Positions 28,314-36,519 of a stretch of DNA of 64,000 nucleotides are shown in pieces (positions within the stretch are counted from its first letter, which is position 1; every line of letters begins with the position of its first letter). Under the pieces are notes generated by a model, which saw only the letters and a list, made by a program, of their open reading frames with translations, was not told the DNA's origin and did no database searches. The DNA is from an uncultured Oligoflexia bacterium (lineage in GTDB: Bacteria > Bdellovibrionota > Bacteriovoracia > Bacteriovoracales > Bacteriovoracaceae), in the NCBI GenBank assembly GCA_913058265.1, contig CAJXPQ010000009.1, forward strand, positions 105,176 through 169,175, written 5' to 3'. Made by a program: the position numbers and the translations under genes.

Positions 28314-29152
28314 TTTCTCAAACCCTCTAGAATATATTCTTTAAGCTTACTAAATATTTTTAACTTTCGATTTTCAAAACGATAGATAAGGAAATGTTCA
28401 TCTTTAAAAACAGGTGTCTCTTTAAGTTTTATTATTTTTTTTCCAGACTCTTTCACAACTCTTGAGGGAATAATTCCAACTCCGACTCCAGAGGCGACAA
28501 GACTGACAATATTTTCTAAACTACTCACAGAAATTTTTCTATTAATTTTAAGCTTCATTTTTTTTATCTTTTTTTCAAGTTCTTTCGACTGTAGTAAATC
28601 TGGGTCCATAATAAGTGGCTTACCATCAATACTGCCTTTGCTCCATAGACAAACATCATCCTCATACAGCTTAATTTTAACAAGATCTGGGTGATCAATA
28701 GGATTTACGACTATCGCCATATCGATTTCTGAATTTATGACCTGTTTGGTAATCTCCCTTGAATGTCCGTTAACTATTTCAAAATCTACATTCGTATGTT
28801 TTTTTAAAAAAGATGGAAGGAAATATCTTAAAGTAAATAACCCTACAGAGGGATGACAACCAAATCGAATTAAACCTGTCAGTGAGTGCTTGACCCCGGA
28901 CACTTCTGCTTCGGTTTCATGCCAATAGTCGAGCATGGTACTTGAGCGTAAGTATAATGCTTTTCCTTCTCTAGTTAGACTAACTCCCTTTTTGCTCCGA
29001 TGAAAAAGAGTGACATCAAGTGACTCCTCCATCTTCTTCATTGCTTGCGATAGACTTGGTTGTCGGATTCCAAGCTCTAAGGCTGCCTTAGAAATATTTT
29101 GTAATTCAGCTGTTTTAAGGAAATATTTTAAATCTGATAAACTAATATCCAT
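28310..29152 (-). CDS. LysR-family transcriptional regulator
   Basis: 280 residues. N-terminal winged helix-turn-helix (residues 1-60) with NISKAALELGIRQPSLSQAMKK split as helix-turn-helix, then a periplasmic-binding-like effector domain (about 90-280) with GLIRFGCHPSVG and VASGVGVGIIPSRVV. Start at the ATG preceded by AGGTG at 29152; an in-frame GTG three codons earlier lies in the ribosome-binding site. It is divergent from a methyltransferase gene and overlaps the acyltransferase gene; either or both could be targets. Confidence 0.93.
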   Translation of the reverse strand: MDISLSDLKYFLKTAELQNISKAALELGIRQPSLSQAMKKMEESLDVTLFHRSKKGVSLTREGKALYLRSSTMLDYWHETEAEVSGVKHSLTGLIRFGCHPSVGLFTLRYFLPSFLKKHTNVDFEIVNGHSREITKQVINSEIDMAIVVNPIDHPDLVKIKLYEDDVCLWSKGSIDGKPLIMDPDLLQSKELEKKIKKMKLKINRKISVSSLENIVSLVASGVGVGIIPSRVVKESGKKIIKLKETPVFKDEHFLIYRFENRKLKIFSKLKEYILEGLRN

Positions 29153-29216
29153 ACTTTTCACCTATGGTTTCTTTCTATACTATTAAAAACAGCTATGCTG
29201 GGTCAAGTATTATATA

Positions 29217-29225
29217 TGCTATAAT
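29217..29225 (+). promoter_or_regulatory. Extended -10 promoter for the methyltransferase gene
   Basis: TGC-TATAAT, an extended -10 element with a perfect hexamer, 22 bases before the ATG at 29247. No good -35 is visible, as is usual for this promoter type. It lies in the 94-base divergent gap with the LysR gene. Confidence 0.55.
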
Positions 29226-29246
29226 AATCAAAAACGAGGAATGACT

Positions 29247-30071
29247 ATGAGTAAAAATAAAAACTTCCCTTACCTTCATGGATTTACTCAAGAAGAGCAA
29301 CTGAGACTCAGAGAGCAAGCTAACTTTGCAGAATATACTGTCTATCAAGATATTGACCTGTCCAAAGTTAATAATTTACTTGAGGTAGGCTGCGGAGTTG
29401 GAGCACAGACTGAAATCTTACTTCGGCGCTTCCCAAAAATTAATATTACTGGGATTGATTTGAATGACGCACAACTTGAGGAAGCCAAGAGGCACCTATC
29501 ACAAACTTCTTGGGCAAAGGGCCGCTATGACATTCAGAAGATGAACGCTGCCCAACTAGATCTATCTGAGAATCATTTTGATGGAGCGTTTCTTTGTTGG
29601 ATCTTAGAGCACGTCCCGGACCCTGCCTTAGTTCTAAGCGAAGTTAGAAGAGTTCTACAACCTGGCTCAGTCATATATATTACCGAGGTTCTAAACTCAT
29701 CATTTCTGCTAGATCCATACTCGCCAAATGTTTGGAAGTACTGGCAAGCATTCAATGACTACCAAATTGATGTTGGTGGTGATCCCTTTGTCGGTGCAAA
29801 ACTAGGCAATCTTTTAATGAAAGTTGGTTTTCAGAATATAAAAACACAAGTTAAAACGTGGCACCTAGATAACCGCACTCCCAGTAAGCGAAAAGAATTT
29901 ATTGATTATTGGAGAGAACTTCTTCTTAGTGCATCTGATCAGCTGATTAATGAAAAGAGAGTCGATAAAGAGACAGTAAGACTGGCAGAAGAAGAACTCA
30001 ATCGAGTTGCAAAGGATCCTGACGCGGTTTTCTATTATTCATTTATACAGGCAAGTGCTAGAGTTTTTTAG
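29247..30071 (+). CDS. Class I SAM-dependent methyltransferase
   Basis: 274 residues. Motif I is LLEVGCGVGAQTE, motif II ends in ITGIDLNDAQLEEA, and the later LCWILEHVPDPALVLSEVRR and VLQPGSVIYITEV blocks are typical of small-molecule methyltransferases (UbiE/Methyltransf_11-like). Start: the second ATG (29247), six bases after AGGA; the first ATG at 29241 is too close. The substrate cannot be told. Its divergent partner is a LysR regulator, and its stop overlaps that of the next minus-strand gene by 4 bases (TTAG). Confidence 0.88.
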   Translation: MSKNKNFPYLHGFTQEEQLRLREQANFAEYTVYQDIDLSKVNNLLEVGCGVGAQTEILLRRFPKINITGIDLNDAQLEEAKRHLSQTSWAKGRYDIQKMNAAQLDLSENHFDGAFLCWILEHVPDPALVLSEVRRVLQPGSVIYITEVLNSSFLLDPYSPNVWKYWQAFNDYQIDVGGDPFVGAKLGNLLMKVGFQNIKTQVKTWHLDNRTPSKRKEFIDYWRELLLSASDQLINEKRVDKETVRLAEEELNRVAKDPDAVFYYSFIQASARVF

Positions 30072-31990
30072 AGTAAACTCTCAAGTTCTGCTCTAGAAAT
30101 TGCTACAATAACTTCCTTTCCATCGTTGGCTTTACCAACAACCTTTCCCCCAACACCAACAGACTTGTAGAGTCTATGATGAACTTTTGAAGTATAAAAA
30201 TACATGGCTTCAACATTTTTATCTACCAGTGTAATCCTCGCCATCTGACTCAAAAACTCTTTCAGTAAGCCAGGATCTTCACCCTTTGCAATGGTCAGCC
30301 TAACCGCCTCTACAACTTTTTTACCCGGCGTCCTTGGAACCACAAAGCCTGTTGCCTTTTCAAGTGGAAGTAGCTCTGAGCTTTTTGCTGATCTTACCAT
30401 GGCCATTCCTCCTTTAAATTTATTCTTAGATTTAGCAGCAACCTTTTCAGTAATTGTCATTAAGGTTGTTCGATCTTTAGAGCTTTGAATAGATTTAAAG
30501 AAATCTTGTATTGTTTCTGGAGTCAGCTTTAATCTTTTTGAGTAAACATCTGAAACAAATTGCCAATACTCATCTGCATATTTTGAGTTAATCAATGGAG
30601 AAGTTGAGTTTGCGGCTCCTAGGTTTGTTATAGTCACATTTTGGTTAGAAGGAGTAACAACCTTTACCGTGGCAACATCCCCTTTTGCCAAGCTATTAGA
30701 GATCGACTTTATATAACTATGATATTCATAATCATTTTTAAAATGTCTTACTGGTACGATTCCTCTTTTCTCTAGTATTCGTAATTTACTTATCGCTCCT
30801 GGTATTTTTAATATCGCATCATATGGTATTATACCTAACATGAAGGCGACTTCTAAATCGCTCTCTTGATCTAAACACTTTCGATACTGATCTAGTGCAA
30901 CTAAATTCTCTTCAAAACTCATCGATGTGAGCAGTCCAGTACACTCATTATCCTTTTGATCTAATCTTTCATAGAGTGAATAACTCAAACCTGCTTGACT
31001 TGAAATACGCACAACTCGAGACACACTCATCAAGTTTCTTGCGCGAAAAATAAGAGATGTAGGAAGAGGTACAAGCATACTTGCCGTCAACCCTACATCA
31101 ACTCCAAGGTGCAATGTGGAGACCTTCTCATCATAACGAAGTCTATCCCCTGCAAGCTCACATAATGCATACTTCTCTTGCTCAGATAACTTTACCCATT
31201 GAGCTAATTTTCTTTCTAACGCCGTATCAATCGTCGTTCTTTTTTCATGATATCTAAGTCCTAATAAAAGGGAGTTAAAGTCTACAATTCCCTCCTGCAT
31301 CCTATCGTTTAAATCTCTTTTTAGAATGGAACTATCACTTATGACATCACTAAGTCTTACGATCATTCTGACAATACTTTCGAGAAGAAATTGCTCAACT
31401 TTTTTATCACCTGCATTCTCGAAATATGCTTCAGTCTCAGGTCCAATCAGCCAAGGATTTTTAACAAGTAAAAAGTCATAATATTTTTTAATATTTTTAT
31501 GATTATCCTCATGCTGGAGAATTCTTGAAGCGCTACATTTAGCCTTGTAACATATTTGTAACTTATTTTTGACAACACTCATCTGAGTATGAACATCGCG
31601 AATTTCGCTCAAGGATCTCATCAACTCGACATGGGGCTGATTAAAAATAGAGTAATCAAAGTCTGGGTCCGACGAATGAAACTTATGTCCAATCTTTTTT
31701 TTCAAGAATCGAGTGTACTGACTCCAACCATTAATTTTTGCCTGTGCAGCTTTACCTGAAGCTTCAATTGAATCAATTAAAAAGTTGTATTTAATTATAC
31801 TTGAAGACAAGCTTTCAGGAATGATTTCACTACTTGTTGGAATCACAGAACTCTGCTCTAAGCACTTTGACTCTAATTGTAACTCACCATTGGATAAGCT
31901 TTCACATAACCTCGCCACTCTATCTTCATCGAGTGAATAAGCACTTGCTGTGATAAGCAAGGCAAGTAGAATTATAGGGCCTCGTAGCAT
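30068..31990 (-). CDS. Large exported protein of unknown function
   Basis: 640 residues from the ATG at 31990, which gives a short signal peptide (ILLALLITASAYS). No strong Shine-Dalgarno is seen. The frame extends 32 codons upstream to a TTG, giving a less plausible start. The first 400 residues are helical with two Cys pairs (CYKAKCSAS and others) and a weakly hydrophobic stretch (VGLTASMLVPLPTSLIF, about residues 300-325). The C-terminal 130 residues carry VEAMYFYTSKVHHRLYKSVG, faintly like the end of an acetyltransferase fold, but not assignable. No domain recognised. Confidence 0.7.
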   Translation of the reverse strand: MLRGPIILLALLITASAYSLDEDRVARLCESLSNGELQLESKCLEQSSVIPTSSEIIPESLSSSIIKYNFLIDSIEASGKAAQAKINGWSQYTRFLKKKIGHKFHSSDPDFDYSIFNQPHVELMRSLSEIRDVHTQMSVVKNKLQICYKAKCSASRILQHEDNHKNIKKYYDFLLVKNPWLIGPETEAYFENAGDKKVEQFLLESIVRMIVRLSDVISDSSILKRDLNDRMQEGIVDFNSLLLGLRYHEKRTTIDTALERKLAQWVKLSEQEKYALCELAGDRLRYDEKVSTLHLGVDVGLTASMLVPLPTSLIFRARNLMSVSRVVRISSQAGLSYSLYERLDQKDNECTGLLTSMSFEENLVALDQYRKCLDQESDLEVAFMLGIIPYDAILKIPGAISKLRILEKRGIVPVRHFKNDYEYHSYIKSISNSLAKGDVATVKVVTPSNQNVTITNLGAANSTSPLINSKYADEYWQFVSDVYSKRLKLTPETIQDFFKSIQSSKDRTTLMTITEKVAAKSKNKFKGGMAMVRSAKSSELLPLEKATGFVVPRTPGKKVVEAVRLTIAKGEDPGLLKEFLSQMARITLVDKNVEAMYFYTSKVHHRLYKSVGVGGKVVGKANDGKEVIVAISRAELESLL

Positions 31991-32127
31991 ACTATTCGTA
32001 TCGGGTATATTGCCCAATAACTTAACCCAGCTACATAAAATTAAGTAGTTAGTTAATATCAACGACAGTCGTCTAAGCCTATACAATGATTCGATTTATG
32101 CATACTATTAAATAAATCGGAGAATCC

Positions 32128-32769
32128 ATGGCCAAGTACTTACTAATCCTCATTATCTTAGTTTCAACAGCAGCTGCTGCTACTGAGAATAAAATTGCCT
32201 TCTTAAAAGGGAAAGCCTGGATCAATGGGAAACAAGCAAATAGCAAGCAAGTTATTCAGTACGGAGATAGTATAAAAACAGGCAAAGACTCACTTGCAGT
32301 ATTAATCGTCCAGCCGGGGGCGACTTTAAAGCTAAAAAGTAATAGTGAAATGATTATTAAGAAACCTCGAATATCAAAAACAATAAACTCTCAATCTTTT
32401 ATATTAAAGACGGGAGAAGCCTTTGTTAAAGCACAAAAAACGAAAACGAATAGATACTTTGTAAAATCTAAGAATGCCACCTTCGGTGTAAGAGGTACTC
32501 AATTTTTTGTTTCTGCGATCAAAAAAGATAATGTGTGGATGTGTGTAAATGAAGGTTCAGTAGCTGTTAAAACTCAAGCTTCCAAAAAATATATCGTTGT
32601 AAATGCCGGCGAGGGTGTTGTTATAGACTCTCCCAAACTACCAAAAGCTCGAAGGTATACCTGGACAAAAAATTTAAACTGGAAAATGAACGGTAGTTAT
32701 AATGAAATTAAAGACTCTACTATTATTGAAAATCTAGATTACGATATCGAAAATTTTGATTATGATTAA
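32128..32769 (+). CDS. Periplasmic FecR-domain protein
   Basis: 213 residues with a signal peptide (cleavage near AAAATE, residue 18) and a FecR-type beta domain over about residues 25-150: GKAWINGKQ, QYGDSIKTGKDSLAVL, GATLKLKSNSEMIIKKP and KSKNATFGVRGTQFFV are typical repeats. Unlike anti-sigma FecR proteins it has no N-terminal cytoplasmic helix and no neighbouring ECF sigma gene, so it is a secreted FecR-domain protein rather than a regulator. GGAG precedes the ATG. It overlaps the following outer-membrane gene. Confidence 0.85.
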   Translation: MAKYLLILIILVSTAAAATENKIAFLKGKAWINGKQANSKQVIQYGDSIKTGKDSLAVLIVQPGATLKLKSNSEMIIKKPRISKTINSQSFILKTGEAFVKAQKTKTNRYFVKSKNATFGVRGTQFFVSAIKKDNVWMCVNEGSVAVKTQASKKYIVVNAGEGVVIDSPKLPKARRYTWTKNLNWKMNGSYNEIKDSTIIENLDYDIENFDYD

Positions 32770-33520
32770 ACTTATTCTGCTTACCCTATGTTTAGGCAGT
32801 CTTACTACTTTAGCTCAAGACAACGAACCCTCTAAGCGAAGCCATGCTATATATTCAGGAAAGCTAACAATACTCAAGAGTCTTAATCTAGACCAAACCC
32901 ATAGACTTAAACTCAAGTTAGCAATTGAGGCAGGGTCTACATATACCAACTCTGATCATACTAGCATCTTAGCTGGTACCTACTACACTCTTCCCTACAA
33001 ACAGAGACTTGGCGTTTTTATTTCGAGTCACACTGGTACGAGACACAATGATGACTGGAATATTAAGCAAGGAAATTGGTCATGGAAGGATACGTCGAAA
33101 AGGTCTGAAACAATTTTACACCTCACTCACACGATCAAAAAAAGACTAAGTAGTCTTCCTCTGATCTATGAATTGGCCAGTGAAATTCAACACAATACTT
33201 TCAACGAACAAAACTCACTTCTTTTAGGCCCTAGTATACATTACTTTCACTTAGAGGATGGTCTTCCTCACCTCTCAACAAGAGTAAAGCTACCGGTTTA
33301 CTTCGCTTTAAACTTTGGTGAAGAAAAAATTTACAAGTATGGTATTTATTTAGCTGAGATCTATCACTATACTAAAAAAGTATCCATTGCATTAAATTAT
33401 GAGTTCTTAGTTGAACGATGGTCTACCTCAGATGATTTTGATCGATTAAACCCAAATGAAAGTTATATGTCTGAGGAAGAAACAAATAAATTTTCGGTAG
33501 AGATTATTGGAAGTTTTTAG
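32762..33520 (+). CDS. Outer-membrane beta-barrel-like protein
   Basis: 252 residues from the ATG at 32762, inside the last codons of the FecR-domain gene. Signal peptide (LGSLTTLAQDN, about residue 19), then alternating strands with aromatic girdle residues and a C-terminal EIIGSF ending in Phe, as expected of outer-membrane barrels. There is no Cys in the mature part. Translational coupling with the FecR-domain gene suggests the two work together in the envelope. No family recognised. Confidence 0.65.
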   Translation: MIKLILLTLCLGSLTTLAQDNEPSKRSHAIYSGKLTILKSLNLDQTHRLKLKLAIEAGSTYTNSDHTSILAGTYYTLPYKQRLGVFISSHTGTRHNDDWNIKQGNWSWKDTSKRSETILHLTHTIKKRLSSLPLIYELASEIQHNTFNEQNSLLLGPSIHYFHLEDGLPHLSTRVKLPVYFALNFGEEKIYKYGIYLAEIYHYTKKVSIALNYEFLVERWSTSDDFDRLNPNESYMSEEETNKFSVEIIGSF

Positions 33521-33819
33521 CTTTCTTCAACCAAAATTTTATGCTTCATAAGATCATTAAAGAATTTTTCACTTTGAAGTTGTATTTGCTCTGCATACTC
33601 TGGATCATACTGACTAATAATATCTTCTACAACTTTTGAATATACCTGTGGCTTTTCTTCAATTTTTTCAAAAATTTCTTTCGCCACACCGTCAATTTTG
33701 TAAACGTCATCCTCATCTGAGGACAACATTACGACGAAAATAACCTCTTCTTTTGAATCAGCACCTACATTAGACTTAGAAGCGCACACACTTTCATTTA
33801 TTTTATACAACTTATCCAT
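33517..33819 (-). CDS. PqqD-like protein (RiPP recognition element)
   Basis: 100 residues. Residues about 28-98 follow the PqqD/RRE winged-helix pattern: a strand-rich start (VIFVVMLSSDEDDVYKIDG), a helix AKEIFEKIEE, then YSKVVEDIISQYDPE and the long terminal helix QSEKFFNDLMKHKILVEES. PqqD-type domains bind the leader peptide of a ribosomally made substrate and present it to a modifying enzyme, often a radical-SAM maturase. Two radical-SAM genes and a tiny peptide gene lie 2.5-5 kb away. No Cys pair suggests metal binding. The start at 33819 has only a weak AGG. Tandem 9-bp repeats begin 12 bases upstream. Confidence 0.65.
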   Translation of the reverse strand: MDKLYKINESVCASKSNVGADSKEEVIFVVMLSSDEDDVYKIDGVAKEIFEKIEEKPQVYSKVVEDIISQYDPEYAEQIQLQSEKFFNDLMKHKILVEES

Positions 33820-33830
33820 AACCTAATTTA

Positions 33831-33883
33831 TCTCAATTATCTCAATTATCTCAATTATCTCAATTATTAAATTATCTCAATTA
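33831..33883. repeat. 9-bp tandem repeat array (TCTCAATTA)
   Basis: Four perfect, contiguous copies of TCTCAATTA at 33831-33866, an 8-base variant TTAAATTA, then a fifth perfect copy at 33875-33883. It lies in the 179-base gap between the PqqD-like gene and the divergent glycosyltransferase gene, 12 bases from the PqqD-like start codon. Confidence 0.95.
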
Positions 33884-33998
33884 TTAATTTATGTAAAATA
33901 TGTACAAAACTTACAATATTCAAGTTAAAGTTATCATATGGAACACTATCAACGGTGCAAATTTATCAAACAGCCATTATCCGACAAAAGTACTATGA

Positions 33999-35033
33999 AT
34001 GAATAAGATCATAAGCTTCGTAGTCCCTGTATTTAATGAAGAGAAGACTGTTTTAACATGCATTGAATCTATTTTATCTCAAGAAATCCTTCAGGATTGG
34101 AGTAAAGAGATTGTTGTCGTAGATAATGGCTCAACTGACAATACAGCAGAAGTTTTAAACCAATACAAAAATGAAATAAAGTATATTTTTGAAAAGCTGC
34201 CAGGGCCTGGAATCGCTAGGAACACCGGTATAGCAAACTCCTCAGGGGACTTGATCGCCTTTATAGATAGTGACGTAAAACTACTAGAGAACTGGGCCCT
34301 TCGCTCTATATCAAAGATGGCCGAATTTGACTACGCAGGAGGACAAGGAAGAACGACTCCTACTGGAAATAGGTTTCTCGATAAACACAGAAGAGCTCTA
34401 TCTGAAATTCATACAGAACAAAAACATAATTACCTTTATTCAATAAAGAGCTCTATCCTAACCCCCGCCATAAATAGCTCTGCCTGCATTTACAGAAGAA
34501 CTTGGTTAGCGGCAGTTGGTGGATTTAATCCTGGCTTAAAAAGACTTGAAGACAGAGACCTTACGACTCGTATATTTATAAAAGGTGGAGTTCTTTGTGA
34601 GACTGAGGCGAAGGCTGAAGTCTACTTCTCCGGGAATATCTATAACTATCTAAAACGATACTATAATAGTGGAAAAGCTTTTTCTCTATCGATTATGTCT
34701 GAGCTGCCCTCAAAATCAATTATGGCAAAGCAAAAAGTAGTATTAAGAGGCGTATCAAGAGTGATCGCCTTTGCTGGTCAACGGCTATTCATCCTCGGGA
34801 CTAAAAATAAAGATAAACTAGCACACAATTACAAAGCGACTAAATCTACATTTATAGCTTCCATGCTACTGTCCAGGACTGGCTATCAAATTTCACCATA
34901 CCTAAGATTCATTGAGTTCGATCAGTTACTTTTTATTGTAAATATTAAAAACTTAAAATCTTTATATATAGATGGGATAACTATGAAACAGCTGGATAAA
35001 GCGCATATAGAAAAACTACAAAGCCTAATCTAA
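33999..35033 (+). CDS. Family 2 glycosyltransferase
   Basis: 344 residues. GT-A fold over residues 1-230: SFVVPVFNEEKTVLTCIES at the nucleotide-binding start, EIVVVDNGSTDNTAEVL, GPGIARNTGIANSSGDLIAF and the DxD-type metal motif IDSDVK, then a GGFNPGLKRLEDRDLTTR acceptor loop. No transmembrane helices are obvious, so it is cytosolic or peripheral. The sugar and acceptor are unknown. The ribosome-binding site is poor. It is divergent from the PqqD-like gene across the 9-bp repeats and overlaps the next gene tail-to-tail by 9 bases. Confidence 0.9.
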   Translation: MNKIISFVVPVFNEEKTVLTCIESILSQEILQDWSKEIVVVDNGSTDNTAEVLNQYKNEIKYIFEKLPGPGIARNTGIANSSGDLIAFIDSDVKLLENWALRSISKMAEFDYAGGQGRTTPTGNRFLDKHRRALSEIHTEQKHNYLYSIKSSILTPAINSSACIYRRTWLAAVGGFNPGLKRLEDRDLTTRIFIKGGVLCETEAKAEVYFSGNIYNYLKRYYNSGKAFSLSIMSELPSKSIMAKQKVVLRGVSRVIAFAGQRLFILGTKNKDKLAHNYKATKSTFIASMLLSRTGYQISPYLRFIEFDQLLFIVNIKNLKSLYIDGITMKQLDKAHIEKLQSLI

Positions 35034-36161
35034 ACTCTCGAATTCAATACGTGTCATTTGAGGGAACTCTTTTAACTTCTCCTCTATATTTTCCAATTTT
35101 GGACTAACAAGTTCAGCAAGAGGAATATGACCCAGACACCAATTTTCAGCATTGAGATCAATCTTAAATTTTTTCGCTAACCAATTTTTAAGTTCATCGT
35201 GCTGATCAAAAGTGTAGTTTGGTCTAAAGCACAAAAAATGATTAGCATTAAAATACTCTTGTTTGCTAGGGTAAGTATTAGAATCACATTCGAATGCGCC
35301 AATTGCAGAGTGACCAATCTGGAGATAGTTTAAATAAATCGTTCCAAACTTTAAGTCTGTACTAAAAAGACTTTTATCCTCATGGCCTAATGATACAGGT
35401 CCTAAAGATTTTTCAAATACCATTTCGACCAAAGCACCTTCGTTTTCTGATATAAACTCTTCGCATAAATGAATTGTCATATTAAAGTCTCTAAGAAGAG
35501 AGAGTGCAACTTCATCATTCGCAAGAAGTGGGCTTTCGTATGTTTCTTCAAATATGAAATGTAATTGATTAAGATCCTTATGACAGAGCTCATAGGATTT
35601 AATGAGTAAGCTGGTATCAAATAACCCTTCAAACTCAAAGCACAGCTTCTTCACCCCATCATAAATTAGATCTAATTTATCCTTAAGCTCTTTATAGCTA
35701 TACATACTTCGACAAAATATTAACCCGTCATTCATGATAGAATCATATGTATTAACTTGGCCTTCTAATAACGAGTACCATTGACGACAAAAATTATTAT
35801 CAAGAAGCCTGTACTCCAACCTGAGCTCTTCCTTATCTTTATTCACAAATGTATAAATGAGATTTTTTACTGACGTTTTCTTCTTTCTCTCATCTTTAAC
35901 TAAAACACCTTGATCAAGAAGACTTTGAATTTTCTTTCTAAAAAGAACCTCTCGAGCCTGATCTTTCTGCAGTATTTTAAGTATATTGTCTTTTTGAAAA
36001 AATTCATCAATTGATAGAGTTGAATTAAAGTTTTTAATTATAATCGCTTGTAATTGGTCAACTTTAAATTCAATAAAAGGCTCATGACCTAACAAATATA
36101 GGCCATCCTTAAAACTGTCATAGACTGTAAAAAGCCCAGTCTTCACATGATATGAAATCAA
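35025..36161 (-). CDS. Unknown protein with possible PqqD-like N-terminal domain
   Basis: 378 residues starting with TTG at 36161, five bases after a strong GGAGGG. Residues about 1-92 have the rhythm of a winged-helix recognition domain, ending in REVLFRKKIQSLLDQGVLVK, much as PqqD domains end. The remaining 280 residues are mostly helical and acidic, with five or more Cys and the stretch KFGTIYLNYLQIGHSAIGAF; I recognise no enzyme family. The gene is divergent from the small peptide gene across a 184-base gap, so it may act on the same substrate. This is inference from position and a visual fold guess. Confidence 0.45.
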   Translation of the reverse strand: MISYHVKTGLFTVYDSFKDGLYLLGHEPFIEFKVDQLQAIIIKNFNSTLSIDEFFQKDNILKILQKDQAREVLFRKKIQSLLDQGVLVKDERKKKTSVKNLIYTFVNKDKEELRLEYRLLDNNFCRQWYSLLEGQVNTYDSIMNDGLIFCRSMYSYKELKDKLDLIYDGVKKLCFEFEGLFDTSLLIKSYELCHKDLNQLHFIFEETYESPLLANDEVALSLLRDFNMTIHLCEEFISENEGALVEMVFEKSLGPVSLGHEDKSLFSTDLKFGTIYLNYLQIGHSAIGAFECDSNTYPSKQEYFNANHFLCFRPNYTFDQHDELKNWLAKKFKIDLNAENWCLGHIPLAELVSPKLENIEEKLKEFPQMTRIEFESLD

Positions 36162-36305
36162 AAAACCCTCCGTTTAATGCTACTCTATTAAGTGAATCAT
36201 AGTTATCCCACCTTGGAAATTAAGTATTTCTAAGGAATCCCTCCCCTAACACAATGATTTCACATAAAAAAACAGGCTTCATTTTTCCAAATTAATGTTA
36301 TACTG

Positions 36306-36314
36306 TGTTATAAT
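36306..36314 (+). promoter_or_regulatory. Extended -10 promoter for the small peptide gene
   Basis: TGT-TATAAT with a perfect -10 hexamer, 31 bases before the peptide ATG, in the 184-base gap with the divergent 378-residue protein gene. A clear -35 is not visible. Confidence 0.55.
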
Positions 36315-36345
36315 ATATCCGATAACTATTATAAGAGGAAAAAGT

Positions 36346-36495
36346 ATGGGTAATAGCGACGATAAATTAAAAGGTAAAAAGGGCAAACCATACTTTGGCG
36401 GGTTAACTATTGTATCGCTGAACGATATCGACGATAACGAGGACTTAGAGAGCGAACTCTTTGATGTTTATAATCTTCAAGCTAGTGCTGTTTAA
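36346..36495 (+). CDS. Candidate precursor peptide (49 residues) for radical-SAM maturases
   Basis: A 49-residue peptide with AGAGGA eight bases before its ATG. The first 19 residues are basic (DDKLKGKKGKPYFGG); the rest is strongly acidic (SLNDIDDNEDLESELFDVY) and ends NLQASAV. There is no Cys, no signal peptide and no membrane segment. The KPY.....L....L start is faintly like lasso-type leader motifs that PqqD-like domains bind, without the conserved Pro and Gly. Two radical-SAM genes follow, the first after 24 bases. Precursor status is inferred from size, composition, strong expression signals and neighbours; the modified residues cannot be predicted. Confidence 0.6.
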   Translation: MGNSDDKLKGKKGKPYFGGLTIVSLNDIDDNEDLESELFDVYNLQASAV

Positions 36496-36519
36496 TTAAA
36501 GACCTCTGAGTCTAATATA

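Noticed and set aside
33831..33883. CRISPR array
   Set aside because: Repeats are 9 bp and contiguous without spacers, and no cas genes are nearby.
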